From NCBI GenBank assembly GCA_004369085.1, contig ML210150.1:186001-250000 (forward strand): a stretch of 64,000 nucleotides of DNA, given 5' to 3'. The position numbers and the translations under genes are program-made. Shown here piece after piece: positions 45,880-57,458 of this stretch (position 1 is its first letter; every line of letters begins with the position of its first letter). This DNA comes from Coprinopsis marcescibilis (lineage: Eukaryota > Basidiomycota > Agaricomycetes > Agaricales > Psathyrellaceae). The notes under the pieces were generated by a model. The model ran no database searches. It was not told where the DNA came from and was given only the letters and a program-made list of their open reading frames with translations.

Positions 45880-47949
45880 ATGGCGACTACCTCGATATAC
45901 CAGTACGACGATGCCCAAAGCGTCATCGATCTCATAGATCGTCAGTTCACTCTTGGGCCCGAGAAGCTCATTTCAATCACTAAGGGTTTCTTGGAGGAGA
46001 TGGAGCTTGGGTTGGCGAACTATGGAAAACCTTTGGCCATGATGTACGCTGCGATTATCGATGATGAAATTATACCTGTGTCTGACTGCTTCTAGTCCTA
46101 CATTCGTTAGTGGTGTACCAGATGGCTCGGAAACGGGGTAAGTATCCGGATTCTTAGTTGATGCGCAGCGCCCTCAAGACCACTCAGAACGTTCCTGGCC
46201 CTCGACCTTGGTGGAACCAACCTGTAAGGCTATCGACACGGATCTCCCCAGATCAATGCTAACACACCTTTATTAGCCGTGTTTGCGAGGTAGTTCTGAA
46301 TGGTGACAAGACGTTCAGCTTGGTTCAGCAGAAGTTCAAAGTATCGGAAACTCTCAAAACAGGCGAGGCCAAGGCGCTCTTTGGTCAGTAGACAAAAGGT
46401 TTCTACAGGTGGTCCTCTCTTAACTTTTCTGTCTAGATTACATCGCCGACTCAGTGGATGCTTTCTTGACAACGCACGCGACCACAGAATACAACTCTCC
46501 GAAGACCGCTCCGGCGGACGTTGCTCCAGACGTAGTCTACCTTGGATTCACGTTTTCCTTCCCAGTAGATCAGACTGCCCTAGGAGCTGGTAAAATCCTG
46601 ACCTGGACCAAAGGTTTCTCTACCAAGAATGCCGTCGGCCACGATGTTGTTCAGCTTCTCCAGGATGCGTTCAATCGTAAAAACATGCACGTCAAGTGCG
46701 TCGCGCTCGTCAACGATGTGGGTTTCTGCAGCACATCTTTTGACAGTTAGAGTTAACAATGTCTCCAGACCGTTGGTACGCTTTTGACCCATGCGTACAC
46801 TGCCGGAGGTTCCCACATTGGTGCCATTTTCGGGACTGGGACCAACGGCGCTTATGTCGAAGACCTTGGTACAAAGTTCCATCTTTAATCGGTTGATGGG
46901 ATTACTGATTTCATTGTAGAGAAAATCAAAAAGTACAATGGCCCCGCAAACAAAGGCGGCACCATGATTATCAATTGCGAATGGGGTGCGTTCAATAACT
47001 CGGTAAGGCTATGTTTTGCATCTAGTCCCATCTCGCCATTCACGCGTCGTGGCAGAAATCCCACCTCCCTATCACACCGTACGATAATACCATCGATCGC
47101 CTGAGCATCAATCCCGGATTCCAGGTGTTCGAAAAGTTCATTTCTGGAATGTACTTGGGGGAAACCGCCAGGCAAATTATCCTTTCATTGGTCGACGCTG
47201 TCCCCAAGCCCATCTTATTCGGTGGTGCTTCGACAGGGCCATTGAATGAGCATTACGGCTTGGACACCAGCTTCATGAGCAAGGTTGAAGATCTCTGGAT
47301 CGGCGAGGACAAGAGCGAAGATGCATTTATCCTCCCACCGCTCGCCTCAGTTAACGACAGCAATGTTGGTCCCAAAGTTGCATCCAAGCTGGAGAAAATT
47401 AAGCAAGTAATCGTCGAGGTTCTAGGGTACAAACCAGGACAGGTCACTCTTCGAGATGCTGCCGTGAGTGTGGCTTTTGATGATTACGTTCTCGTTGCTC
47501 ATATGCGTTTATAGATTGTCCGCTGGATCTGCTTTATCACTGCTCGTCGTGCCGGTCTTCTTAGTGGTCTTGCAGTTGCTGCCATCTTGGTTCAAACCAA
47601 TCACGCAGTTTTCCCTGGACAGAGCTCCGCTAATATCAAGCATCCCAACGAAATCATCGGTGTCGGAGTTGACGGCAGGTTAGAATGACCATTTGCTGTT
47701 CTTGAAACCGATCCTCACTGTTGTCCCATAGCCTGGTCGAGCACTATCCCAACTTCCAGCAAAGGATGCGGGAATCCATCGCGACTATCATCGGAAGCGA
47801 CACTGAAAAGCGGGTCAACATTGGTTTGGCAAAGGACGGAAGTGGCGTTGGAGGTTGGTCATGCTGCGTGCTTGAAACTGAACTCGAAGTGTTGACTGTT
47901 TCCCCTAGCTGCACTTTGCGCACTGCAAGCCTTGAAGCAACTGTCCTAA
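45880..47949 (+). CDS. HXK: Hexokinase
   Basis: Phosphorylates glucose and other hexoses at the start of glycolysis. Predicted 515 aa in eleven exons: 45880-46043, 46096-46137, 46188-46223, 46277-46383, 46437-46717, 46769-46868, 46920-47002, 47056-47463, 47515-47678, 47732-47853, 47909-47949. Motifs in order: IPTFVSGVPDGSETG, the phosphate-binding TFLALDLGGTNLRV, LGFTFSFPVDQ, LTWTKGF, catalytic NDTVGTLL, GAIFGTGTNGAYVE and, near the end, VGVDGSLVEHYPNF. All are intact. The protein is a single-domain fungal form. Whether it also acts in sugar sensing, as yeast Hxk2 does, cannot be told from the sequence. Confidence 0.96.
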
Positions 47950-48133
47950 ATGCCGGAATACCCTCGAATTGGACGTCGGAGAATATAAATTGTAAACATT
48001 GTAGTTTTAAGAATAGCTTTCGCTCGCTGCATCTGGACAGGTGTATAAAATATCCATTAAATGCGTTGATTAGTGTGGGGGTTGTATATACACAGCAAAA
48101 GGCGCGGTGTACGAAAATCGAGAACTCTAAGTA

Positions 48134-49331
48134 TCAACCCCTGAAGTTGGCCTGCGAGGCTCTAGCAACGTTGTAGGATTGGCTGACTTTCTCCCAGTCA
48201 ATTACGCTCCAGAGCTGCTTCAACCACTCTTCCTTGCCCCAGACGCCATACCCTGCGGACATCCAAGAGTGCTCGTACACCGGAACACAGAACAAGGGGA
48301 AGAGGACTTGTCCAACAGTTTTAATTGTGGCAGCGTCTCCTGGGCTGGTATCTCTGTTCGCGACACCGAAAAGAGTGGACTTGCTACTTGGGTCAACATC
48401 TCTTAAAACGCGGCTGGTGTGGATGAAGCGAGGGCCGAGAGGGTTGGGGGTGGGAGGAAGAGTCGAAGTAGATACACCAGACACGGGGGATGAGGGCCAT
48501 GTTCCTGGGGGCTGGGTCTTTGGTGTCGGCGAGGTGGGAGGTGTGACGTCGGAAGGTAGGACATCCGATTCGCTGGGTGCGTCGGGGGGAGAGGATTCCA
48601 AGCCGTCGCGCATAGAATCGCCAAAAATCAGACCCCTTTCACCGCTGGCCATGTGTTTCCGCGATCGAACAAGCAGGGTTCCGGGACCAAAGGTTGGGAG
48701 GATTCCGGTAATGCCCCGTTGGTCGGAGACGAACCACACCCAGCCGTTGGTGAACATCCCCATGGCCGCAGCAGAGAAACTGGACTTGAGTTGGGAAAGG
48801 CTTCCATGGTGCGTTTCAATGGCACTGAAGAGCTCGGAGGACATTTCCTTTTCGTGAGTTTCGCTTTCTTCTGAAGGAGGTTTCTGGTAAAGGTCGTGAG
48901 CTGGATTGTTCCTAATTATGAAAACAGAGAGATACGAACGAGGTGGTCGAGGAAGAAGCTGTTGTTGAGCGCGAGACTAGCATAGTTGAAAGCCAGAGTT
49001 CGCTCCCTGTATCCGGACAAGTTCAGGACGGTCTGCGTCACGGAAAGGTTCTCCTCGGACGTTCCTGTATAGGATTGAGCGACGTTGTCGGGCGACGTTC
49101 AAGCTACTTACCCTTGACCTCTTCATTCAGTCGGTCCAGAAGCCCATCCTGCCAGTCAATAGCGGTTCTAAGCGCGGGTGGAGGCAGAAACTGGCCAAGA
49201 CCGTGCTCCGGGTTGTAGAGAAGTCCTCTTCGCTGGTGAAGTTTGCGGATGCTGAACCAGCGTGAACGAGGAATGGAAGCTCCTCGTTTTGCGGCAGAAG
49301 AAAGAAGCCTTGCAGGGATACCAGAAACCAT
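48134..49331 (-). CDS. SOD-fold mitochondrial small-subunit ribosomal protein (mS42/mS43)
   Basis: Predicted 364 aa, three exons: 49331-49112, 49064-48940, 48883-48134. A basic N-terminus (MVSGIPARLLSSAAKRGASIPRSR) looks like a mitochondrial presequence. The body has the iron/manganese superoxide dismutase fold: YASLALNNSFFLDHL, FGS-like HHGSLSQLKSSFSAAAMGMFTNGWVWFV, and VYEHSWMSAGYGVWGKEEWL. A Ser/Pro-rich insertion of about 70 residues splits the C-terminal domain. Metal ligands are largely replaced, as expected for mS42/mS43 (yeast Rsm26 and Mrp1), which use this fold structurally. The acceptor of intron 2 (CAG before KPPSEESE) is the only one that keeps frame. Which of the two paralogues this is remains open. 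Confidence 0.88.
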
Positions 49332-49538
49332 GGTGGTAGATGTCAGCTAAGCGCTGTTTTCAAGGGATATACGCCTTCGTCACGACCGGGCGCGAAACTT
49401 TTTCACACTGGTTCCTGCACAACAAAGGCTTGGCGCGTCTGAGTTTGGTCGTGTATGGCAAAAGCTTCTGACACGTCGCGCCGTTCGCTTGCAACGTCAA
49501 AGTCGAGCTCATTACGCTCACCCCTCCCCGTATTCACC

Positions 49539-49992
49539 ATGTCTTCAAAATCACAGCCGTCGTCAAATCCGATGGCTTCGCTGTGGAACTCGTACAATGA
49601 TCAGACGTCTAACCGGCTCAAATTCATCGACTCCTTCCTTGTGTACTTGATGCTTTCGGGCATAGTCCAATTCGCATACTGTGTTTTGGTAACCAGTTTC
49701 CCGTACAATGCATTCCTATCTGGGTCAGTTTATCCATCTCACATATCGATGCGTTCATTGACTTGTTTGCAGCTTTTCGAGCACAGTCGGGCAATTCGTT
49801 CTGGCTGCGTCATTGCGGTCTCAAGTCAACCCTGCGAACAAGGACGAATTCAAGGAAGTATCACCAGAACGGTAAGGCTTAATGTCATTGCACAGCTCAA
49901 CTTCTCCTGACGACAGTTTGTTTAGAGCGTTTGCGGATTTTGCGTTGGGCTCCATCGTATTACATTTCTTTGTATACAACTTCCTCGGTTGA
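49539..49992 (+). CDS. OST2: Oligosaccharyltransferase subunit OST2/DAD1
   Basis: Predicted 116 aa, three exons: 49539-49723, 49773-49871, 49926-49992. Conserved features are LWNSYNDQTSNRLKFIDSFLVYL, a membrane span LMLSGIVQFAYCVLV, FPYNAFLSGFSSTVGQFVLAASLR and the end ADFALGSIVLHFFVYNFLG. This small membrane protein belongs to the endoplasmic-reticulum complex that transfers glycans to asparagine. The length and C-terminal NFLG match the family exactly. It shares a 207-nt divergent promoter with the SOD-fold ribosomal protein gene. Confidence 0.96.
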
Positions 49993-50771
49993 ATATCATT
50001 CCAACACCATATACCACTTTCCACGGACCAAAACCAGCTTGTGAACACGGCGTGCCATTCCATTTCAAGTCTTAGGAGCAGCCAAACAACATATGTGAAT
50101 CCTATGCAACACAACTCATCGCTTCCTCTCGAACGAATCCGACCGCTGCAAGGGGAAAGAAAGACATGAGCGCCAACAACGACAAGTCGATAACCGTCAA
50201 AACATACTCCAAAGATCACAACGGCAAAGTCAAAGATGTATTCCCCTGTTCGACAGGTAAGTGGGGTGTTGAAGACGGAACAGAGACTGGTACAGACCGA
50301 ACTCGAGGTATGACCGCAGCATTTCTGTAAGCAGACTCAGTAGATGTTAGCGGGAGCTGAGTTCGGGGACTCACGTCTGATATCTTTGTTGGGAACCTGG
50401 TGCAAAGCAGGTCTAAAGAAGAGAGGTGAATACCCGTAGTCGAGGGGTCGCTACCAGGAAATGACGCACGTCAAGCCGGTGGTTCGCTTGACTCCTGCGA
50501 GAAAAGCGCTAATGAGGATAGCGTCAAAGGCATAGTGCACTGTAGAATTGAATGCTTAATTATTAGTGAAGCAATTGTATGGAATACGAACTAAGAGAGC
50601 CGAACATGGTGGGATACTAAAGAGACAAACTGGCAGAGAACAGAATGTATCGAGTTGATTAGTCATCCGAGCCCAATGTAGATGTGGCAGGGGCGTTACC
50701 GTGTCCAAGTCCTGTTCTACTCTCACTTTCCTACCTTGCCAGCCGCATCCACCACATTCACCGAGACCGTC
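49993..50771. other. Intergenic region containing a weak small ORF
   Basis: Region between OST2 and GPC1, both plus strand. Apart from the small candidate at 50166-50330 there is nothing that resembles an exon. Confidence 0.4.
50166..50330 (+). CDS. Candidate small protein, 54 aa, unsupported
   Basis: An ATG-led frame of natural composition (MSANNDKSITVKTYSKDHNG and further KVKDVFPCSTG). It either runs to a TAA at 50330 or is spliced at a good GTAAGT donor after 50256, with an acceptor (GTACAG) 39 nt later that also keeps frame. No family is recognised. It could be the first exon of a small gene or chance. Confidence 0.25.
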   Translation: MSANNDKSITVKTYSKDHNGKVKDVFPCSTGKWGVEDGTETGTDRTRGMTAAFL

Positions 50772-52593
50772 ATGACGGCCAGGCCACCGTCTCCACCCTT
50801 CCCCAAGGGCTATTTCTCTTCCCCGTTTGAACGATTTGCACGCGACGAAGGCTCAGACCAATGGGCGAGCGCTTTTACCCTCCTTGGTTCGCTTATACTC
50901 CTATCGTCTGCTAATAATGTGGTCTCTAAGCATAAACATTGCTGCAGACACCGTCGAGACTTATTTTGACTCTCATGTCGACCTGCTCCAGCGCAAGCTG
51001 CAGAAGCACAGCGACCGACTCAAGATGAAGGCAGAGGAGCGCTTCAAAATCAAGGACCTGTCCGGGGATCTGCTGGCGGAGAACCTGGAGCGGGAAGTCA
51101 AGAACGTGAAGCTCAAGGTGCGCAATACCAACAAACCCTCCAAATAGCTCCAACATTTAATTTAAACCCCCCAATTTTTTTTAGTTTGCAGCGCGTTTAA
51201 CATCGGTCTTAGCAACCTGGAAATCTGCCCAAGTTGTACGAACTCGAGAAAAGGTTTCCTTCTTCCTTGGTGTCATGAATCTCCTCGTGTCTGCTCTGCT
51301 GTTCGGTCTCGCCCCGCAGTACGTCATCACTGGTTGTTTAACACGGTCGCGGAAGCTAATTGTTGCCCAGATGGGTACACATATCCTACACGATTCAAGG
51401 CCTTTACCTCCTGCCACTCCGATACTATCAGTATAAGAAACGGGCATGGCACTACTTCCTCTTCGACCTCTGTTACTATGTCACCATCCTCAACTTTATC
51501 TACTTTTGGATATTCCCGGGAAGTAAGATGTTGTTCATCGCGTGCTATTGCATGTCACACGGTTCTCTGGCCAGCGCTGTGATTACGTGGAGGAATAGTT
51601 TGGTGTTCCATGACCAAGACAAGGTTACCTCGTTGTTCATCCATATCTATGCTCCGTTTACTTTCACGGTCATCCGGTATGAGAAACGCGTTTTCACGAA
51701 CTGCGTTCATGCTAACATTGAAATCGTGTAGGCACTTCTACCCAAATGCCGAGGAACGGTTCCCGGCGCTGGCCGAAGTAAAGCATTTGGCACCAGTGCA
51801 AGCGTTATTGCTCAGCAGTGGCATATGTGAGTGCTCCTCTCCTGAGACTCGTTCTGTTTACTGATGTACGATTCAGATATCACCTGGCAGCTGATGTATT
51901 GGAAGGTAAACTTAAAATGCTTTCGCCACCTCAATCAAGTTACTCACCTCAAATTGCGTAGTTCCTTTTGGTGGACCGCCGTGCTAAGATTCAGTCCGGT
52001 CAACGAACCACCTCGTTCTCGTGGCTTCTCAACGACAAGCGCGGTGTCATTGGCCGAGTACTTTCTTCCGTGCCGTCTAATTATCGCATCGAGTTCTTCA
52101 TGACCGGCCAATTGGGTAAGTTCTATTCCACAATTTTACCGCTGTTTACTCATACCTTGCGCCAACAGTGTACGCCATCCTCACAGAACTTCCCGCAGTT
52201 TTCCTGCTATACGACAGTCCAACCTGGAGTGCGATATTCCTCCTCCTCATCTTCTCGGTCAGTGTGTGGAACGGCGGTGGCTTTTACATCGAAGTCTTTG
52301 GACGAAAGTGAGTGAGAGACTGGTTCCTTCGTTTCTTGTTCTGACCTTTCGCCCCCAGGTTCGAGAAGGAAGTCGAAGCATTGCGGAAGGAACTCGCAGA
52401 GGCCACATCTCGTTCATCGGGTACATCCACCCCTGGCCAAGTTAGTGCAACACCGAGCGAGGTAGGCTCGGCATTCTCTTCACCAAACTTCGGTGCTACG
52501 GATCTACCATCCGAGATCGACAGTTCATCCTCAAGCTCAAGCCCAGATCTGAACAGTACAGCCCTTCCCGCGGAAACCAAAAAGGATCTTTGA
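50772..52593 (+). CDS. GPC1: Glycerophosphocholine acyltransferase 1 (DUF2838)
   Basis: Predicted 458 aa from nine exons: 50772-50886, 50948-51117, 51185-51318, 51371-51676, 51732-51826, 51877-51905, 51962-52115, 52169-52307, 52359-52593. The N-terminus has a charged helical segment (DTVETYFDSHVDLLQRKLQKH) followed by VRTREKVSFFLGVMNLLVSALLFG. Several membrane spans follow, with PLRYYQYKKRAWHYFLFDLCYY, ACYCMSHGSLASAVITWRNSLVFHD and HIYAPFTFTVIRHFYP, all typical of DUF2838. Gpc1 re-acylates glycerophosphocholine to lysophosphatidylcholine, recycling membrane lipid. The first intron (50887-50947, donor GTTCGC) is hidden in an open frame; with it removed, the N-terminal and C-terminal parts join in one frame. 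The tail is Ser-rich. Confidence 0.92.
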
Positions 52594-52775
52594 GTTCTTC
52601 ATACCCTAATCATTAACATTATTGACGACCATATACGATCACTCACGACATCATATTTCCTGGTGGCTCCGTCACTTACCCGTTTTAATGTGTAATACCC
52701 CCTTCCTCTTTCTTTCGTTTATGCTAGTTCTGAAGAACTAATCGAACAATTGTAATATTTAGAAGTACTATATAC

Positions 52776-54308
52776 TCATATGTACGCTGTCGTTATTCCG
52801 CCACCGGTTTCTTGTTGCCTCTGTATTGGATCTGTGGTGCATCCGAGCTGGTCGAAGTTCTGGTATGATGCGTCGGTGCGAACCCATCCGCTGAAGGGCC
52901 CCATTGGTCCGAGCAACGCGTTTTTGGCACGCATATAGTCGTCAGAGAGATATTTAGCTTGCACCAGTAATATCGTTTTACTGAGAAAAGGGTTAGTGCG
53001 GGGAGACAGCACACGTATAAAACAATCGTACTCCTCCAAATCTTTGCGCCCGAGACTATTTAGGGCCTTGGCACAAAGTTGGTACAAGGAGAGTCGACAT
53101 GTTTTTGACCTGATAGGAAATAATGCTTTTAGAAGGACGATTGGAAGCGCCGGGTGTTAGCTCCCACCTTGATTTATCCTTGTAACGGTGTTTGGGAGAA
53201 ACACCTCGCCTAAGTCCGTTTATGAGGACCTCATGGGTGTTGTAGGCGTTATCTGCGACCCACGCAAGAGCTGGAATTCGATTAAAAGTCGGTCGTACAT
53301 TTTGGGACGAAGCGCTTCACCTTCATTGCACGAGCCTGCGCTCTGGAGAACAGACTTTGAATGGATAAAGGGAATCCCTGTGAAGGAGAGTTGCGTGCTT
53401 GAAAGCCTGTAGCCATCCATAAGATCTGTCGAAAGGGTCTAAACGCCCCGCTGCACAATTAATGAGGCATGACGCACCCATCGATGACCCCTCCAATCTC
53501 TTCCAGAACGCACGTTCGCAATCCTGTTTCACTGTCTCCCTCAACCCAGACTCAACTGGTACCTCCCCGACGATTATTGTTGAAATGTAGATTGGGTCCA
53601 AGGCCACTGACCCCAATGCACCTTGAATCCCAAGCACATTCCACGACGCGATTTTATCGCTACACGACATGGAGAGGGTCGGAGGCGAGTCGGCACGTCC
53701 TGGCTTCGTACGTAGAACACCCAGGTGGCCATAATTGTCGCGCCCTCGTGAAGCCTTGGTTGGATCCAACGCAGGTTGCGGGGATGAATCCTTCAGTGCA
53801 GCCATTTCTTCGTCCTGCGTGGCAGCAAGGAATCGCATAGATGCATCACCGCCTTCGTCACAGATGGTATTCGAGCTTTGGTCTAAAAAATGGAATGGAA
53901 CTCACATGGAAGCGTAGAAACATAGAGACAGAGCGTTACATTGTCCCGGAGACGAAATTTGCCAGTACCCCGGCATCGAGCAAGCCATTGGGATTCTTGA
54001 TCTGAGGAAGTACGTATTATCTCTTCGAAGAGCCATCTAAGTGCAGAACGCCTGGCAAGAACCTCTGCGTGACTGTCGTGAACTAGTTCACCTCGGTTGG
54101 AGAGTTTTGATCCAGGGATGCATTTGGTACCTGTCGCAATGCTGATGGTCTTATGTTGTCGCGTTACTTCATTCACCAGGAAGAAAGACGCAAGCACGGT
54201 GAACTGAGAGTGTGGTGGCACAAATGAGAGTGATTTGTAGGTCGCATGGATGTGGCGGACGATATGGTCAAAAGGAGAGATCGACATCAATGCATTTGCG
54301 CCGGACAT
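52776..54308 (-). CDS. TAD1: tRNA-specific adenosine deaminase (Tad1/ADAT1)
   Basis: Predicted 439 aa in five exons: 54308-53906, 53852-53478, 53425-53321, 53270-53168, 53109-52776. The deaminase core is complete: zinc ligand and catalytic Glu in [17 protein letters not shown], second Cys in LPCGDASMRF (restored across intron 1) and third Cys in [16 protein letters not shown]. The C-terminal half has [46 protein letters not shown] and a final charged helix. Tad1 converts adenosine 37 of tRNA-Ala to inosine. Intron 3 (53271-53320) was chosen because it alone gives the WVAD...VLINGLRRG sequence of the family. Confidence 0.92.
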
Positions 54309-54360
54309 GGCCAACGTCTTTGGTAAACCGTATAAACACAGTGTAGAACGTTAAAGTAAT

Positions 54361-55726
54361 CTAAGGCGAGGGCCAAGACCAATCCAAGTATTTAGCACGA
54401 GCAAACACTTCCTGTGCCTTTTTCTCTCCAGCCTTTCTTCTCGCTACATCTCCGGCACGGTCCCGAGTCTCCCGCCAGACCTTGATTGCTTTATGAACCT
54501 CCGCAGGGGTGCTGAGCCCTAGAACGAGAGGGACATTTCCATTGTCAATCCCCGTTTCATTGATTGAGTATCCCAGAGCAAGATTAGGAAAATCTCCCTC
54601 CCAACCTGCGATTGCCTCCTTGACAGCATCCCTCAATTTAGGAGGAGCTGGGTGCCAATCAGGGATTCGATTGGTCAACAAGCCCATGCTCAGTGGGGAT
54701 GCAGCCATAAGTGTCCCAACCTTTGCCCTTTCTCTGAATTCTCCAGCAAACCTGGCAAAATTCGAGTTCTGGAGACAGAGATGAGAGTAGGACAACAGGA
54801 TGTCCAAAGGTTTGTAAGGTGGGTTATGCAAGATCAACAGTGCCAGTCTGAGCAGTGTTGGTAGTGGGTATCCTATGTGAGAGATGTCAACAAGGCGTTC
54901 GTAAGGTTTAGCCGGGATCCAGGCACCTGTGATCCCAATATTCTTGATTATCCCTTCATCCTTGAGCTTTTGTAACTCTGCGAAAGCCTTTAAAATCTTC
55001 ACATCTCCTTCACCTCTGATCTTGCCTTCGTCCCCAACACCTAATCCAAAAGCAGCAGCTTCATCCTGCAAGGCTGAAATTGCATTACCACTCGTTCTCG
55101 GCAGGACGGGGTCGGCCACGAACTCGACATCATGCAAGTACACGACATCAAGGTAGTCAGTCTTCAACCGCTCAAGGCTCCGGATAACACTTTGGCGAAT
55201 TGTGTCAGGCTCGTAGTCAAAGGCCGAGACCCCATACCGTCCGCATTTGGTCATCTGCCAGGAAATATGTTATCAGAGTAATCCACCCAAGAATTAGATA
55301 TCATGGTCACCAGTCGATAAGAAGAGCGAGGGAACTCGTCTCGAATAGACTCTAATATGGTCCCAAGGACCACCTCGGATGGCCCATAATACGCCGATGT
55401 ATCAAACGCTCGGATTCCGTATCTAACAACGTGAGTTCGTCGTTACGGTCCAAAGCAGGCAGGCCTACCGTAGCGCTAAACGGACTGTTCGAAGAGGGAG
55501 TTCACTTTTGATGTGATGATCCGAGTTGTACTGGTTGGAGAAGGAACCAGCACCATAAACAATCACAGGTAGGTCCAGGGGCAGCTCGATTTTTTCCTGC
55601 CAACATTTCGTCTGGATGTAGCACAGCCTGAGGCAAAAGACATACAAGATGTCGACCAGGGCGAGGAAAATCTTCTTCAGTATCTTGCGGGACGACTAAT
55701 TTATGGCCAAACTGCTGAAACGTCAT
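54361..55726 (-). CDS. ARA2: Aldo-keto reductase, D-arabinose dehydrogenase type (Ara2-like)
   Basis: Predicted 404 aa, four exons: 55726-55646, 55596-55469, 55422-55311, 55254-54361. The barrel starts at PVIVYGAGSF. The catalytic tetrad is present: Asp and Tyr in AFDTSAYYGPSE, Lys in MTKCGRYG and His in VVYLHDVEF. Later landmarks are GIIKNIGITGAW, ILLSYSHLCLQNSNF and LVLGLSTPAEVHKAI (cofactor-binding end). Yeast Ara2 oxidises D-arabinose to the lactone that leads to the antioxidant D-erythroascorbate, with NAD as cofactor; substrate use here is inferred. Intron 1 joins the ATG exon to an otherwise out-of-frame barrel start. The gene lies just downstream of NDUFA4-like gene on the same strand. 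Confidence 0.88.
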
Positions 55727-55959
55727 GAGTGAAGGAGAACAAGAGTGTCAAATGTAGTCCAGGTTCAAGTTGCGAGTGTATGGCGCAATCAATCGAAGCT
55801 TATCCACTGCCAAGTGGTCGTCCGTTCGAGCCTTTAGTCAGGAGCAAATACACAAGGTCAAAAGAAACGAATGGATTCTGTCGATTGCTGGATAATAATA
55901 TAGAAATGGGAAACGAAAGTAGAAACGGACGTCTAGTGAGTAGTCTAGCTTCCGTCTCT

Positions 55960-56449
55960 TTAGAGCCTGTCACGTGTCCAGCTACAATTCACAGTGAGCA
56001 TTTCCTGCTGGAGGGAGATCCAGATTCCAGACGTACGACTTGTCAAACTTCTGGTTGACTTCGAGCATCTTGGTGCCCTGGTCTTGTTGGATAGAGTTCC
56101 AGGGGGTTGGGTTGTTCTTGGACCAGACAACTACAAGGAGAACGACATTCAGACAAAGGGGCGTGGCGACAACCAGGGAATGAACGTACCGCTGTGGCCA
56201 GTCGCCAAACGCTTGAGGTACCACGATGCGCCGACAACAACTCCACCGATGATAACATAGCTATTTGAACGCGTTGAGGCTATTAGCAACGGATGGCCAG
56301 ACTTTAAGTCTCGTTGCGGGTGCTCACATAGGAATAGCCTTAATTTGTGTCTGTCAGTCGAGAAAAGAGGGAAAATGGCGGGCGTTACAGACCTCGACGG
56401 CGAACCAGTTCTTCATGAGTTGCTTGCGCATACTTGGTTTGGCAGACAT
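55960..56449 (-). CDS. NDUFA4/MLRQ-like respiratory complex subunit
   Basis: Predicted 84 aa in five exons: 56449-56393, 56338-56328, 56260-56190, 56130-56037, 55981-55960. A basic start (MSAKPSMRKQLMKNWFAVE) leads to one membrane span (YVIIGGVVVGASWYLKRLA), then KNNPTPWNSI, VNQKFDKSWTRDRL and stop. This is the B12D/MLRQ pattern of NDUFA4, a small inner-membrane protein now assigned to cytochrome c oxidase in animals. Exon 2 is only 11 nt (coding for part of AIPIY) and the last exon is 22 nt; both are required for the family C-terminus. Without the last splice, the frame would run on to an unrelated tail. Confidence 0.85.
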
Positions 56450-57458
56450 GGTGGAGTTCGGCAAGATGTAGTGACTATCAAAAGGAATATTTCAGCAACA
56501 CCCGACGGCCTTGCTCAACACCATCACAGGTTTCACACGCCGGAATATTCCGGACTTGCCCAGACCTCGCTCGACTGGCTGACTCTTGACCTCGATCCTG
56601 TCAATCTTACTCGTCTCAAAATCTCAATATTCAGTGGGGCATAGGGCAAATATATGATAGGTATATGCTGCTAAAAGTACAACCCAAAGTACCCGACAAT
56701 CAACTGCAGACATCGAGCCAACAGGGTTACAAAATACATCGTAGAAACATCTGCCCGTCATGCAAAATGAAGAAGACGAAGAAACAGGTATGCAAACGGG
56801 AACCAGTGATACAATGATAGCGATGTAGGTGAGAAAAGGTGGCGGGGGTTGGGTAGGGGGCCATAGACATAGAACGTTATTGCATGATGAGTATTTAGGG
56901 ATTTCGTGGATGGTGGAGAAACAATAAAATATCAATCACAGCGAGCGGGTCCGTATCAAAACAATCGAGCGAGTGTTTCAGAAATGGAGAATAAGTGAAA
57001 AATAAGAGTAGGCAGGGTGAGCCTGAGTGTTTATAGGACGACAATGGTGTTGTCGTCACATCGACCGCAATGAATGTGTGCCAATTCTGCAACTTCTTGT
57101 GGTAGCCTCCTCTGAAGCCGCTGTAGCTGCTTCTCTCTGGAGACATAAGAAGGTTGTCGAGATGCAAGAGGTGCCGGTGCGGATGACGACCATGACCAAG
57201 GAAGGACTCTGGACAATAGGCGGCTAGAAAGTGGTGTTGTAATCAAGGAGGTGAGAGACGATGTTGTGTTTTGGGAAGTTTCGAAGGGGTACGCTCGATC
57301 GTTCGATGGGGAGGGCTTGCAGTGACCAAGGTCTATGCTCTTCATCATCACTTGCGAAGTCGGGTTGACTCGTTGTCCCTCTGCCATCCGACTGTGGTGC
57401 TCGAAGGAGGATCTGTCATTCATCGTCATTTCTTCTTGTTCTGCACAAATAGAATCAG
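56450..57458. other. Intergenic region, 1 kb
   Basis: Lies between the NDUFA4-like start and the stop of the 1060-aa protein, both minus strand. Open frames such as 57031-57429 (-) have poor composition. It probably holds the 3' untranslated region of the long gene and the NDUFA4-like promoter. Confidence 0.45.

Noticed and set aside
48134..49331. Functional mitochondrial superoxide dismutase
   Set aside because: Key metal ligands are replaced and the gene has a ribosomal-protein-type presequence and insertion; mS42/mS43 fits better.
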